From: Qipengyuania algicida
GTDB taxonomy: Bacteria; Pseudomonadota; Alphaproteobacteria; Sphingomonadales; Sphingomonadaceae
Direction of reading: 5' to 3'
Assembly: GCF_009828025.1 (NCBI RefSeq)
Contig: NZ_WTYA01000016.1
Coordinates: 1 to 33,625, forward strand
DNA length: 33,625 bases
In this document: positions 1 to 8,299 of the stretch, piece by piece
Numbering within the stretch: position 1 is the stretch's first letter
How the letters are laid out: every line of letters starts with the position of its first letter
Program-made: the position numbers and the translations under genes
Notes under the pieces: model-generated
What the model saw: only the letters and a program-made list of their open reading frames with translations
The model's database searches: none
Told to the model about the DNA's origin: nothing

Positions 1-201
1 GATGGCCATCCCACCAAGGCCGGTCCCTTACGGAACAGCACGCAAATAACACGGATCGATAATACAAGGAGCGCATCATCCGATGCGCGGGACAGAGTGC
101 GACCACAGCCCCGCTCCGAATCACGGGCGTTGCGGGGTATCCCCGCAGAAGGGGTAGACGGAAACAGCGAAGCGGCTCCGGCTCAGGGGAAGGCTTTCCC
201 C

Positions 202-233
202 AAAAAAGGCCAAAAATCAGGGATTGTTTGGCC
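202..233 (-). terminator. Rho-independent terminator downstream of tRNA-Gly
   Basis: On the minus strand an 11-bp stem with one bulged base (GGCCAAA at 227-233 and 208-214, extended by AATC/GATT, three-base loop) is followed directly by six Ts (202-207). This is the classic intrinsic terminator layout. It points leftward and lies about 125 bases past the 3' end of the tRNA, so the tRNA transcript would carry a long trailer. No protein gene is seen from base 1 to 358. Confidence 0.7.
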
Positions 234-251
234 GAGATTTAGGACCGCGCG

Positions 252-292
252 GGTCAACACCACTAACCGGCGGTGTTGACTGGGTGTTGACC
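252..292. repeat. Three copies of GGTGTTGACC, one inverted
   Basis: GGTGTTGACC occurs at 283-292. GGTGTTGACT occurs at 272-281. The reverse complement GGTCAACACC lies at 252-261. The first two copies are in tandem 11 bases apart, about one helical turn. The inverted copy and the middle copy form a 9-bp perfect stem (253-261 with 272-280) around a 10-base loop. The block lies between tRNA-Gly and its terminator, so it would be a hairpin in the tRNA trailer, or a protein-binding site in DNA. Function unknown. Confidence 0.6.
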
Positions 293-358
293 AGTGCAAT
301 CGGCATCGCAGCGGCGCCTTTCGGCACCGCCTTAATACGTTGTAAGATATAGGAAAAC

Positions 359-433
359 TGGAGCGGGCGAGGCGATTCGAACGCCCGACCCCAACCTTGG
401 CAAGGTTGTGCTCTACCCCTGAGCTACGCCCGC
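359..433 (-). tRNA. tRNA-Gly (anticodon GCC)
   Basis: Read on the minus strand, the sequence folds into a complete cloverleaf. The acceptor stem GCGGGCG pairs with CGCCCGC, the D arm is GCTC..GAGC, and the anticodon stem CAACC/GGTTG encloses the loop TTGCCAA with anticodon GCC. The T arm has loop TTCGAAT. The discriminator base is T and the 3' CCA is encoded (361-359). It decodes GGC and GGT glycine codons. It is a single tRNA gene, with a terminator-like hairpin about 125 bases beyond its 3' end. Confidence 0.97.
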
Positions 434-606
434 TCACTGGCGTTTACCGGCGCATGGGCCGGTTGGGAGGCGCGCGATTAGCAGCGTGATCCGGGTGGCG
501 CAAGACCAATCTTGCACGCCTTGCCACTGAAACGCTCACCCTTCACATTATGCACCGTGTGCCCCACATGGGCGCTGCAACGCAATTTGATGTGAAAGGA
601 CGTTTC

Positions 607-1533
607 GTGGCGAGCATGGGTCTCAATCTCGACGAGCAGAAGGCGGTCGAACGCTTCCGCCAGACTGTGGTCGAACCGTCCAAGACCAGTCTCGTGATCC
701 TGGATTTCTGGGCCGAATGGTGCGGGCCATGCAAGGCGCTTGGCCCGGTGCTGGAAAAGGTCGCCGCCGATTATGCCGACAAGGGCGTGGTTCTGGCCAA
801 GGTCGACGTCGACAAGGAGCAGTTCATCGCCTCTCAGTTCCAGGTCCGCTCCATCCCGACCGTCTATGCGATCTTCCAAGGGCAGCCGGTGGCCGATCTC
901 ACCAGCGCACGCACCGAATCGCAGTTGAAGCAGGTGATCGACCAGTTACTCGCGCAGTTGCCGATCGGCGATGCGGGCGGTGCGGGGGCCGACAAGGGCG
1001 AGGAAATCGCGCAATTCATCGCTATGGCCGACAATATCCTCGCCGAAGGCGATGCCCAGCGCGCAGCGGGAATTTATGGTCAGGTGGTGGAGATGGCCCC
1101 CGACAACGCAGCAGCCCATGCCGGGCTGATCCGCGCGCTGGCGCAGGATGGCATGGTAGAGGAAGCGCAGGAGGTGCTCACAGCCGCGCGGGCCAATCCG
1201 GCTGTGGCCGAAGACCCGTTGATAGAACAGGCGGCGAGCGCGCTCGATCTGCTGGGTGACAGGCCCGACGAGGGGGAGTTGGAGGCACTGCGCGCCAAGG
1301 CTGCGGGCAACGCCGATGATATGGATGCGCGGCTCGCCTATGCTGAAGCGGCTTTCGCGGCAGGCAAGCGTGAGGATGCCGCTGACGAGCTGCTCGCCAT
1401 GATCGAGGCGGATCGCGAGTGGAACGAAGGCGCTGCACGCGCCAAGCTGTTGCAGATTTTCGAGGCAGTCGGGCTGGAAGACCCGTGGGTGGTTGCGACG
1501 CGGCGGCGGCTGTCGAAGCTGCTGTTCGGCTGA
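607..1533 (+). CDS. cnoX: Thioredoxin/TPR co-chaperone CnoX (YbbN-like)
   Basis: Two-part protein of 308 aa: an N-terminal thioredoxin fold with an intact WCGPC site (cysteines 39 and 42) and the cis-proline region RSIPTVY, followed by a helical tetratricopeptide-like C-terminal half. This is the architecture of CnoX/YbbN, a cytosolic holdase that protects proteins from chlorine or oxidative stress and hands them to GroEL. The E. coli protein has lost the first active-site cysteine, but this one keeps CxxC, as other alphaproteobacterial members do, so redox activity is likely. I chose the GTG at 607 because AAAGGA (595-600) lies six bases before it. An ATG at 616 is a close alternative, and an ATG at 550 is open in frame but lacks a good ribosome site. 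It is followed 11 bases later by the LON-domain gene, so the two are probably co-transcribed. Confidence 0.9.
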   Translation: MASMGLNLDEQKAVERFRQTVVEPSKTSLVILDFWAEWCGPCKALGPVLEKVAADYADKGVVLAKVDVDKEQFIASQFQVRSIPTVYAIFQGQPVADLTSARTESQLKQVIDQLLAQLPIGDAGGAGADKGEEIAQFIAMADNILAEGDAQRAAGIYGQVVEMAPDNAAAHAGLIRALAQDGMVEEAQEVLTAARANPAVAEDPLIEQAASALDLLGDRPDEGELEALRAKAAGNADDMDARLAYAEAAFAAGKREDAADELLAMIEADREWNEGAARAKLLQIFEAVGLEDPWVVATRRRLSKLLFG

Positions 1534-1544
1534 GCGCGCGAGCG

Positions 1545-2150
1545 ATGCGGCTGTCGATCTTTCCCTTGCCAGGTGCGATCCTGTTTCCGGGTTTGCGGCT
1601 GCCGTTGCATATCTTCGAGCAGCGCTATCGCGCGCTGACCGGCGATGCGCTCGCGCGGGATCGGCGGATCGCGATGATCCAGCCGCAAGGCGGTGAGGAA
1701 GGGGCGCAGCTTTTCACGGTCGGCTGTATCGGGCGCATCGGCGAAGTCGAGGCGATGGAAGACGGGCGCTATAACCTCGTGCTCGAGGGCGAGGCACGAT
1801 TCCGCCTGCTGCGCGAGCTCGACGTGACGACCCCGTTCCGGCAGGTCGAAGGTGAGCTTATCGAGGACGATCCCGAAGCGGTGCTGTCGAGCATCGAGCG
1901 TGCGGCATTCGAGCGCGAGGCGAGGGCCTTTGCCGATGCGCAAGGCTACAGCGTCGACTGGGATTCTGTCGAGCGACTCGACGATCAGTCGCTGATCAAC
2001 GGCGTTTCCCAGATCGCGCCGTTCGATTTTGCTGCGAAGCAGGCTTTGCTCGAAGCGCCGAACCTGCGGGAGCGTTGCGAGCTGTTGATCCAGCTGATGC
2101 AGTTCTTCGCTTTGCGCGACGACGGTGAGGACCGGGTCACGCTGCAATAA
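1545..2150 (+). CDS. LON substrate-binding domain protein
   Basis: A 201-aa protein consisting essentially of one LON N-terminal (substrate-binding) domain. It opens with the typical strand IFPLPGAILFPGLRLPLHIFEQRYR and continues with repeated glycine-turn beta elements (GCIGRIGEVE, YNLVLEGEARFRLL). No AAA ATPase or Ser-Lys protease part of Lon is present, so it is a stand-alone LON-domain protein of the YcaP/peptidase-S16-like type. The role is unknown; recognition of unfolded proteins is usually assumed. Its start lies 11 bases behind the cnoX stop, which supports a protein quality-control pair. I used the ATG at 1545 because the longer open frame overlaps cnoX. Confidence 0.88.
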   Translation: MRLSIFPLPGAILFPGLRLPLHIFEQRYRALTGDALARDRRIAMIQPQGGEEGAQLFTVGCIGRIGEVEAMEDGRYNLVLEGEARFRLLRELDVTTPFRQVEGELIEDDPEAVLSSIERAAFEREARAFADAQGYSVDWDSVERLDDQSLINGVSQIAPFDFAAKQALLEAPNLRERCELLIQLMQFFALRDDGEDRVTLQ

Positions 2151-2162
2151 TCGACCGACTGG

Positions 2163-2798
2163 TCAGATCCCGAATGCGCCTTTGATCCCGTCGATCACAT
2201 ATTGCGCAGCGAGCGCTGCCAGCAACACCCCGAGCAAGCGCGTGATCACCGCTTCGACCCGATCTCCGAACAGCCGCATCAGCGGACCTGCGGCCATCAG
2301 CGCGAGCATGGTCAGCACCAGCACGGAACCCAGCGCGGCCAGCACCACCATCGTCCCGTCGAACCCGTCGGCGCGCGCGGTCAGCAGCATGATCGAGGCG
2401 ATCGCGCCGGGCCCTGCCATCATCGGCATCGCCATGGGGAACACCGAAACGTCCTCGACTTCCGGCGTCATGGCGTTCTGCGCCGCGACCTTCTCGGCCC
2501 GCTCCTCGCGCCGTTGGGTGCGCTTCTCCATCACCATGTCGAGCGCGATGATGAACAGCATCAGCCCGCCTGCGATGCGGAAGCTGTCGAGCTCGATATG
2601 CATGCCCTTGAGCAGCGCCTCGCCGAACAGCGCAAACACCAGCAGGATGATACCCGCTATCACCGTGGCGCGAATTGCCATTGACCGGCGTTGCGCACCG
2701 CTCGCACCCTTGGTCAGCCCGGCATAGATAGGCGCGCAACCGGGCGGGTCGATCACCACGAACAGGGTGATAAAGGCGGAGAGGAACAATTGGCCCAT
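2163..2798 (-). CDS. MarC family integral membrane protein
   Basis: A 211-aa hydrophobic protein with about six membrane segments. It begins MGQLFLSAFITLFVVIDPPG, carrying the DPPG signature of the MarC/UPF0056 family in the first helix. Conserved stretches follow, such as RIAGGLMLFIIALDMV and AMPMMAGPGAIASIM. Length is normal for the family (about 200-220 aa). It sits in the inner membrane. MarC was once linked to multiple antibiotic resistance, but that role has been questioned and its substrate is unknown. It is the last gene of a long minus-strand run and its start lies four bases beyond the stop of the secreted protein at 2802, so they are likely in one operon. Confidence 0.92.
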   Translation of the reverse strand: MGQLFLSAFITLFVVIDPPGCAPIYAGLTKGASGAQRRSMAIRATVIAGIILLVFALFGEALLKGMHIELDSFRIAGGLMLFIIALDMVMEKRTQRREERAEKVAAQNAMTPEVEDVSVFPMAMPMMAGPGAIASIMLLTARADGFDGTMVVLAALGSVLVLTMLALMAAGPLMRLFGDRVEAVITRLLGVLLAALAAQYVIDGIKGAFGI

Positions 2799-2801
2799 GG
2801 T

Positions 2802-3485
2802 TCAGCCCTCTACCTTGAAATCGGCGTTGAGCACGCTTTTCATTGTACCTCCGCTCGCCATCCAGACTTCGAAATGGCGGGTCTTGCCATCGGGCGAAAT
2901 GGTCCAGTCGTAGCGCAAAGTGCCGTCGTTAGAGGCCTTGGCTACCGCCGGTTGCGTGCCGCGCTGGCGTGGATCGTGGCCGACCGGACAATCGGCGATG
3001 TTGCCCTCGAGGAATTCTGGTGCCTTGAGCGGTTCGGCGGTCGCTTCGCCCTGATCGAGCTCCCACAAATACTCGCCCTTCTTCTGTCGTCGCCAGACGG
3101 TGGTGAAGACGCCATGCGTGCCATTGGGGCCGCTCCAGCCTCCGCGCGTGACCGCCAGCGATCCGTCGCAGCTCGACCACACCTGATGCGCGTCCCAATC
3201 CACGGCTTGAGCAGGTTCCTTGCGGTCCTTGAGCCAGTCGCGCGCATTGACCGGCTGGGGCACGAACATCACCGCATCCTTGGTCGCAAAGTCGCGGAAA
3301 GCCTTCCACTGACCCTGCTCCTGCGCCTCGCGCGCAAAGGCGATCTCGGCGGCGACGACACCGGCGATATTGGCCCCGCTCATGATCCGATCGCGTCGCT
3401 CCTGCCGACTTTCGCGGGCATGGGCAGCGCCCAGCGCGCTGGCGCCGAGTGTCAGGCCGGCAAGCAAGGCAAGTAAGCGACGCAT
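2802..3485 (-). CDS. Secreted NTF2-like (DUF4440-type) protein
   Basis: A 227-aa protein starting MRRLLALLAGLTLGASALGAAHA, a clear Sec signal peptide probably cut after AHA. The mature part has helices followed by a beta region (FRDFATKDAVMFVPQPVNARDWLKDRK, later GVFTTVWRRQ and YLWELDQGE), which resembles the cone-shaped NTF2/SnoaL fold. No catalytic motif can be assigned. It is expected in the periplasm. It lies between folD (five bases away) and marC (four bases away), so it is probably read with them, although no functional link is obvious. An open frame continues upstream over folD, but the signal peptide fixes the start. Confidence 0.75.
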   Translation of the reverse strand: MRRLLALLAGLTLGASALGAAHARESRQERRDRIMSGANIAGVVAAEIAFAREAQEQGQWKAFRDFATKDAVMFVPQPVNARDWLKDRKEPAQAVDWDAHQVWSSCDGSLAVTRGGWSGPNGTHGVFTTVWRRQKKGEYLWELDQGEATAEPLKAPEFLEGNIADCPVGHDPRQRGTQPAVAKASNDGTLRYDWTISPDGKTRHFEVWMASGGTMKSVLNADFKVEG

Positions 3486-3490
3486 TGCGA

Positions 3491-4384
3491 CTAAAGCGAC
3501 TCCGGTGCTGGCAGGCCCGCATTGCGACACGCGGCGACGAGCGTATTGCGGAGCAGCACCGCGATGGTCATCGGACCAACTCCGCCAGGTACAGGGGTGA
3601 TCGCTCCGGCAACCGTGCAGGCCTCCTCGAAAGCGACATCGCCCACCAGTCTGCCCTTGGTCGCGCCATCGGCTGGTGGCAGGCGGTTGATACCGACATC
3701 GATGACCGTTGCACCAGGCTTGAGCCAGTCGCCGCGCACCATTTCGGGGCGTCCGACGGCAGCGACGACGATATCTGCGCGCCGCACCACTTCGGGCAAG
3801 TCGCGCGTACGGCTGTGCGCGATGGTTACGGTGCAGCTTTCCTGCAGCAGCAGTTGGGCCATCGGCTTGCCGACAATGTTCGAACGACCGATGACAACGG
3901 CATCGAGACCCGAGAGGTCGCCCAATTGGTCTTTCAGCAACATCAGACAGCCCAGCGGGGTACATGGCACGAAGCCGGGCTGGCCGACTGCGAGCCGTCC
4001 GGCGTTGATGACGTGGAAGCCATCGACGTCCTTGTCCGGATCGATCGCGGCAATCACCTTCTGCTCGTCCATATGACGGGGCAGCGGCAATTGCACGAGG
4101 ATGCCATCAACTGCCTCATCGGTGTTGAGCCGGTCCACCAAGGCGAGCAGTTCGGCTTCCGGCGCATCAGTGGGCAGGCGATGTTCGAAGCTTGCCATCC
4201 CGGCCTCGACCGTCTGCTTGCCCTTCGAGCGCACATAGACCTGGCTCGCAGGATCTTCGCCCACCAGCACCACCGCGAGGCCCGCCTTGCGCCCCGTTGC
4301 GGACTCAAATCTTGCGGCTTCGGCTCCGACCTTTTCGCGCAATGTGGCGGCGAAGGCTTTTCCGTCGATAATTTCGGCAGTCAT
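3491..4384 (-). CDS. folD: Methylenetetrahydrofolate dehydrogenase/cyclohydrolase FolD
   Basis: A 297-aa bifunctional enzyme that interconverts 5,10-methylene-, methenyl- and 10-formyl-tetrahydrofolate with NADP, supplying one-carbon units for purines and formyl-Met. Visible signatures are the substrate region [14 protein letters not shown] with the catalytic lysine, QLPLPRHM, the Rossmann motif [17 protein letters not shown], and the C-terminal [10 protein letters not shown]. Length and order match the family and nothing is missing. Its ATG overlaps the last base of the upstream yggT stop (TGATG at 4386-4382), which suggests translational coupling. Confidence 0.97.
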   Translation of the reverse strand: MTAEIIDGKAFAATLREKVGAEAARFESATGRKAGLAVVLVGEDPASQVYVRSKGKQTVEAGMASFEHRLPTDAPEAELLALVDRLNTDEAVDGILVQLPLPRHMDEQKVIAAIDPDKDVDGFHVINAGRLAVGQPGFVPCTPLGCLMLLKDQLGDLSGLDAVVIGRSNIVGKPMAQLLLQESCTVTIAHSRTRDLPEVVRRADIVVAAVGRPEMVRGDWLKPGATVIDVGINRLPPADGATKGRLVGDVAFEEACTVAGAITPVPGGVGPMTIAVLLRNTLVAACRNAGLPAPESL

Positions 4385-4674
4385 CAGGACAGCATAATTC
4401 CCTTGAGGACCAGCAGGATCACATTGAGCAGGATGATCAGTACCAGCGGCGAGAAGTCGATCGCCCCGGTATTGGGCAGCACGTTGCGGATCGGCCGCAA
4501 GACTGGCTCAAGCAGGCGGTTGATCGCCATGTAGAAGCTGGAGAGGAACTCGTTCGAGCTGTTGATCACGTTGAACGCAAACAGTAGCCCGATGATGAAC
4601 TGGATGATGATGAGCATCACCAGAACATTGGTGAGCATCTGGATGATCTCGTAGAGTGTGTAGAGCGCCTGCAT
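4384..4674 (-). CDS. YggT family membrane protein
   Basis: A 96-aa protein with two hydrophobic segments (roughly residues 12-35 and 72-93) separated by the family motif [28 protein letters not shown]. This matches YggT, an inner-membrane protein linked to osmotic shock tolerance and found near cell-division genes in many bacteria. Length is that of the one-repeat form. It is translationally coupled to folD through a one-base overlap and lies 77 bases behind argB, in the same direction. Confidence 0.93.
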   Translation of the reverse strand: MQALYTLYEIIQMLTNVLVMLIIIQFIIGLLFAFNVINSSNEFLSSFYMAINRLLEPVLRPIRNVLPNTGAIDFSPLVLIILLNVILLVLKGIMLS

Positions 4675-4751
4675 GTATCCGTCCGTTGCCCGTTTTGTGT
4701 GCGTTCGTCGTCTCTGCCTGTCTTACAGTGCTAATACGCTGGAGGCCAGCC

Positions 4752-5693
4752 TCAACTGCCCGAGTCCGACGCGAGGCTGATCAGCGTGCCTGCCCCGCGG
4801 GCGGTGAAGAATTCCAGCAGCATCGCGTGTGGCACCCGCCCGTCGAGCACCACCGCCGCTTCGCACCCCGCCTCCACCGCGCTGACGCAGGTTTCCAACT
4901 TGGGGATCATTCCGCCGTTGATCGTGCCATCCTGGTGGAGCGCGGCGATCTTGTCCGGGGTGAGATCGGTCAGCAACGCGCCATCCTTGTCGAGTACGCC
5001 CGGTACATCGGTCAGCAGCAAAAGCCGCGCTGCGCCCAGCGCCCCGGCGAGCGCGCCCGCCATGGTGTCGGCGTTGATGTTGTAGGTTTCCCCGTCCTCT
5101 CCAGCGCCGATGGGGGCGACGATCGGGATCATCCCTGCGGCCACTGCCGTATCGATCACTCCGGTATCGACGGTTGTCGGTTCGCCCACGAAGCCGAGGT
5201 CGAGGGCCTGTTCGATATTGCTGTCCGGGTCCTTGCGCGTGCGCGTGACCTTGGTCGCGGTGACCAGCCCGCCATCCTTGCCCGACAGTCCGATCGCCTT
5301 GCCCCCGGCGCGGGCGATCCAGCCGACGAGCTGCTTGTTGATTGCACCCGACAGCACCATTTCGGCGATGTCGGCGGTGGCCTTGTCGGTCACGCGCAAA
5401 CCGTCGACGAAGGTGCTTTCGACGCCCAGCTTCGCCAGCATCGCGCCGATCTGAGGCCCGCCGCCGTGGACCACCACCGGGTTGATGCCGACCGCCTTGA
5501 GCAACACCACGTCGCTCGCGAATTCCATCGCCGCGCGCTCGTCCCCCATCGCGTGGCCGCCGTATTTCACCACGAAGGTGCGCCCGGCATAGCGTTGCAA
5601 GTACGGCAGCGCCTCGATCAGCGTTTCCGCCTTGGCGCGGATCGCGGCCATGTCCGCCTGCGGTGCGGCGGTGTGAGGTTCGGTCCCGGTCAT
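4752..5693 (-). CDS. argB: Acetylglutamate kinase ArgB
   Basis: A 313-aa amino-acid kinase that phosphorylates N-acetyl-L-glutamate, the second step of arginine synthesis. Motifs include the ATP-binding [11 protein letters not shown], the substrate loop [31 protein letters not shown] and [14 protein letters not shown]. The region before VVKYGG has an N-terminal helix ([18 protein letters not shown]), which in other bacteria is the arm that makes the arginine-inhibited hexamer, so feedback inhibition by arginine is likely. It is complete and in the cytoplasm. It is followed by yggT-folD on the same strand; the 77-base gap leaves room for a separate promoter. Confidence 0.97.
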   Translation of the reverse strand: MTGTEPHTAAPQADMAAIRAKAETLIEALPYLQRYAGRTFVVKYGGHAMGDERAAMEFASDVVLLKAVGINPVVVHGGGPQIGAMLAKLGVESTFVDGLRVTDKATADIAEMVLSGAINKQLVGWIARAGGKAIGLSGKDGGLVTATKVTRTRKDPDSNIEQALDLGFVGEPTTVDTGVIDTAVAAGMIPIVAPIGAGEDGETYNINADTMAGALAGALGAARLLLLTDVPGVLDKDGALLTDLTPDKIAALHQDGTINGGMIPKLETCVSAVEAGCEAAVVLDGRVPHAMLLEFFTARGAGTLISLASDSGS

Positions 5694-5769
5694 GTCCCGC
5701 GCGCGTTAGCCGCCCCGGCGCGGCGTGGAAAGGGCGGAAATGCTTGCGCCCCGCATCGAATGCAAGCGG

Positions 5770-5877
5770 TCAGCCGGGCGAGAGGTGGTGGACCAGCACC
5801 ATCACCAGCAGCACCACGACAAGAGCACCCCAAAGCCAGCGGCGCTGCTCCTCGGGATCCGGCTTTGGCAATGACAT
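5770..5877 (-). CDS. Tiny single-pass membrane protein (35 aa)
   Basis: This open frame would encode 35 residues: a charged head (MSLPKPDPEEQRRW), one hydrophobic helix (LWGALVVVLLVMVLV) and a short HHLSPG tail. That is a sensible cytoplasm-in membrane micropeptide with positive charges before the helix. It lies 76 bases upstream of argB on the same strand. The ribosome site is weak, and the frame is open further upstream, so the start is not certain. I do not recognise a family. Confidence 0.45.
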   Translation of the reverse strand: MSLPKPDPEEQRRWLWGALVVVLLVMVLVHHLSPG

Positions 5878-5978
5878 GGGCGGGTTCAACGAAAATGATT
5901 GATGAAGTAAGGCTTTAACCGCCCATCCACGCCCCCGTTCCAGCCTGAATCGACCGAATTTGAGATAGTTGCGACGAA

Positions 5979-6266
5979 TCAGTGCTTGGGGGTGATCGCC
6001 CAGGGGTTGGTATGCTTGTCCGACTGGTGCGAGGCGCCGCTGCTGTCGCCACCCCAGCCGATGCCGTTCATGGCGGAATTGATCGCGGCTGCATCCTGCG
6101 CGCTGTCGTCGTCCTGCGCAGAGGAATCGGCGCTCGCGACATGGCTCTTGGCGGCGGTGTGATGGCTGGGCGAAGGCACGCTGCAATAGGCGGTCAGACA
6201 CACCCCGGCGGCCCACCACAGCGCCTTCCACCGGCTGCGAAACACGTTCTGATACTTCGCCAACAT
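5979..6266 (-). CDS. Small protein with one N-terminal membrane or signal segment
   Basis: A 95-aa protein with a basic start (MLAKYQNVFRSRWK), one hydrophobic stretch (ALWWAAGVCLTAYC) and a hydrophilic, Asp/Ser/Ala-rich remainder (SADSSAQDDDSAQDAAAINSAM) ending in NPWAITPKH. The cysteines in GVCLTAYCSVP are not a good lipobox, so it is more likely an anchored protein with a periplasmic tail. No catalytic motif is present and I recognise no named family. It lies in the minus-strand run between the broken regulator and argB. Confidence 0.6.
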   Translation of the reverse strand: MLAKYQNVFRSRWKALWWAAGVCLTAYCSVPSPSHHTAAKSHVASADSSAQDDDSAQDAAAINSAMNGIGWGGDSSGASHQSDKHTNPWAITPKH

Positions 6267-6338
6267 GGTCGTTGGGGTACGCCTGCGAGGTTAACGAGAG
6301 GTTTGCAGCCACAGGCCCGCGCGGGGATGGAACACGGA

Positions 6339-6815
6339 TCACGGTTTTGAAACCTGTGACTTTCGCCCGCCGTGCTCGCCCGAGGAGGCCGCGCGATCGA
6401 GCTGGGCGAGGTGCTGGAGCAGCGCGGAATCGTCCGGTTTCCGGCGGATTGCGACGAAGCGCCCGCGATGCATCACCACCACCATCAGGCCGGAGGATGC
6501 GCGGGTCGCGGGATCGATCCCTGTGGACTTCGTGCTGGCCAAGTCCACAGGGTCATGTGGCGTTCCCAGCGCCGCATCCCACGCCGCCGCAAAGCCCGCC
6601 GCCCCTGCTCGCTTGCGCAGGCGATAGGCGCTCTCCCGCCCCATGCTCACCGCCCGCGCCGCCGCGATGACCGAGCGGGTCTGGGCCAGATAGCCGATGA
6701 ACGCGGCCTGCCGCTCGGGCGTCTAGCCATCGCGGCGCGCATTGAGCGGAACCGGATGGAAAGCAGGAATGCGCCGGGGGAGCGCGCGCGGCGAGGGTGG
6801 CGGCCAGTGCTTCAT
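6339..6815 (-). pseudogene. Helix-turn-helix protein interrupted by one TAG codon
   Basis: Reading from the ATG at 6815, 30 codons (MKHWPPP... ending FHPVPLNARRDG) lead to a TAG at 6725-6723. The same frame then continues for 127 codons: TPERQAAFIGYLAQTRSVIAAARAV, SMGRESAYRLRKRAGAAGFAAAWDAAL and onward to the stop at 6339. Family members I recall from sphingomonads read PVPLRARxDGWTPERQ here, so the TAG very likely replaces a tryptophan TGG. The part after the stop has an intact helix-turn-helix (residues around AAARAVSMGRESAYRLRKR), so this was a small DNA-binding protein. A shortened product from the GTG at 6650 is possible but would lose the first helix. There is no frameshift. Confidence 0.75.
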
Positions 6816-6877
6816 GGCGGCGAGGGTAGGCGGCGGGTGGCGGTGTAGGAAAATGGTTTGGGGCGTTGTGCTTTCCG

Positions 6878-7768
6878 TCAGCTCTTTGGCCGGGTTTGAC
6901 TCTCTTGGGTCGGATCGGGCTTCACCGACACAGCGGCTGAGCAGGTCACCGATTTCCCATCGTCGGATACGCTGCAATTGTCCGGTTCCATTTCCTCCGA
7001 AGTGTTACCGGTGGCATCGTCGAGTTGCGAGGCGATCGCCTCGGCCGCCGCTTCCGGCTCGGCGCCGGCGGGAATATCCCCGTCTCCCTCGATGGCCTTA
7101 CGCATCATCGTGTTCCACGCCTCGTTAGGTCCGGCAAGCTGGCGGTCGATGTCGTTGGCCATCAGCGCGGCGACCGGATCGTCGGCCTGTGAACGTAGGC
7201 GGTCGCGCTCGGCCTCCAGCATCGGCTTGCGCTGGTCTTGCGGCGCGGCCAGGACTTTGGCGTAGAAGCGCACCATTTGCATCCACGGCGCATCGTCGCT
7301 CAGCACGTCTTCACCCCAGCGCGAGAACGGACCGCCTGCCGGGATCCATTGCCCATCGCGCTGATCGAGAAAAAACAGGGCAGTGGTGCCACGCGGGAAC
7401 ATGTAGCGGATGCAGCCGCCGATATAGCTGAGCGGATGGGCGCTTTCGAGCTCATAGGGGTTGCTGAGCACGCCAAATCCGCGCTTGTCCGGCTGCGGTA
7501 CCAGCACGGCTCCGGCGATTTCGACTCTGCCTGAAGGCATGGTGCCTTTCAGGGCAGCAATCGGTTCGACCACCAATTTGGAATCCCACATGCCGTCCCC
7601 CTTGACCTCGCCTACGACGCGCGCACGCAAGATCAGCGCGGTCTTGCCGACGAGTTCGAGATTTGTGGGGACACGATAATCTTTCACCACCGAACAGGCT
7701 TGGGCCATGGGTGTAAGGACTGGCGAAAAGGCGAGCACCAAAGCTGCCACAAGATGATGAAATCGCAT
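6878..7768 (-). CDS. Secreted protein of unknown function
   Basis: A 296-aa protein with a clear signal peptide (MRFHHLVAALVLAFSPVLTPMAQA) followed by CSVVKDYRVPTNLEL. The residues before the cysteine (MAQA) do not fit a lipobox well, so cleavage by signal peptidase I is more likely than lipidation. The next part has beta-rich stretches (ALILRARVVGEVKGDGMW, SGRVEIAGAVLVPQPD) and an SYIGGCIRYMFPRGTTALFFLDQRDGQW segment. The tail is acidic and rich in Ala/Glu (EPEAAAEAIASQLDD) with two cysteines near the C-terminus. It is probably periplasmic. I recognise no family with a known role. It lies 62 bases upstream of the broken helix-turn-helix gene, same strand. Confidence 0.75.
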   Translation of the reverse strand: MRFHHLVAALVLAFSPVLTPMAQACSVVKDYRVPTNLELVGKTALILRARVVGEVKGDGMWDSKLVVEPIAALKGTMPSGRVEIAGAVLVPQPDKRGFGVLSNPYELESAHPLSYIGGCIRYMFPRGTTALFFLDQRDGQWIPAGGPFSRWGEDVLSDDAPWMQMVRFYAKVLAAPQDQRKPMLEAERDRLRSQADDPVAALMANDIDRQLAGPNEAWNTMMRKAIEGDGDIPAGAEPEAAAEAIASQLDDATGNTSEEMEPDNCSVSDDGKSVTCSAAVSVKPDPTQESQTRPKS

Positions 7769-7856
7769 GGTTTGATGCTACCGCGGGTGAAAGCAAAGTA
7801 AAGTCGGGAGTGTCCCAATCCCTGGCGTAAGTCCGGTCCGGCGACCAGCCGACCGC

Positions 7857-7926
7857 AAGCGCGACCGCGCGCCGCGGCTTATGCCGCGCAGCCAAGCGGG
7901 CCAAATGGCCCGCGCCCGGCGCTTGG
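7857..7926. repeat. Nested palindromes, REP-like multi-stem structure
   Basis: Two hairpins lie side by side. One is CGCGGC/GCCGCG around TTAT (7873-7888). The other is GCGGGCCA/TGGCCCGC around AA (7896-7913), itself within CCAAGC/GCTTGG (7892-7897, 7921-7926). AAGCGC (7857-7862) is also complementary to GCGCTT (7919-7924), which could close a three-way structure around both. It lies in the 234-base gap between the secreted-protein gene and the small gene at 8003. The layout suggests a REP-type intergenic element or a structured transcript end. I cannot count its copies elsewhere in the genome. Confidence 0.55.
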
Positions 7927-8002
7927 ATCCGCAACCAAAGGTGGTGGCACTAGCTGCTCATGCGTCGCAATTCGCTAAGCGCCCGAAGACGAAGAGCACG
8001 GT

Positions 8003-8299
8003 TTAGTGATTCGCATTAGGATCGATCATGGGCTGACCGGGGACAAATCGTGGCCCGTCACGCTGCGTTGCGTCATCCGGGTATCCTGACATCGTATCCG
8101 TGACGTGTTTGAAGCCGGCGCTCGCGCCCGGTGCTTTGTCGGGATTGCACCCCGCTTCGACGAGCTTTGTGCGCACTTGTTGGAGCTTCTGTATCCCCTG
8201 AATCGCGTTGAGGCCCATCATCGCTACCCCAGATTCCCCGGCTGGAAACAGTTCTTCGCGCAGTTTGTCGCAATGTGGCCCCCATGCTGGAGCCTGCAT
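8003..8299 (-). CDS. Hypothetical protein, probably missing its true 5' end
   Basis: The frame from the ATG at 8299 gives 98 aa (MQAPAWGPHCDKLREELFPAG ... GQPMIDPNANH), with two cysteines and a Gly/Pro-rich tail. The same frame stays open upstream to 8428 and still looks coding (ending QQALDTEIAEM just before the ATG), but it contains no ATG, GTG or TTG. An ATG with a good ribosome site (GGGAGGGG) lies at 8438 in another frame. The gene is therefore either started internally at 8299 or has suffered a one-base shift near its 5' end. I do not recognise the family. Confidence 0.45.
   Translation of the reverse strand: MQAPAWGPHCDKLREELFPAGESGVAMMGLNAIQGIQKLQQVRTKLVEAGCNPDKAPGASAGFKHVTDTMSGYPDDATQRDGPRFVPGQPMIDPNANH

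Noticed and set aside
97..279. 60-residue open frame left of tRNA-Gly
   Set aside because: It runs through the terminator and into the repeat block and has no ribosome site or protein-like pattern.
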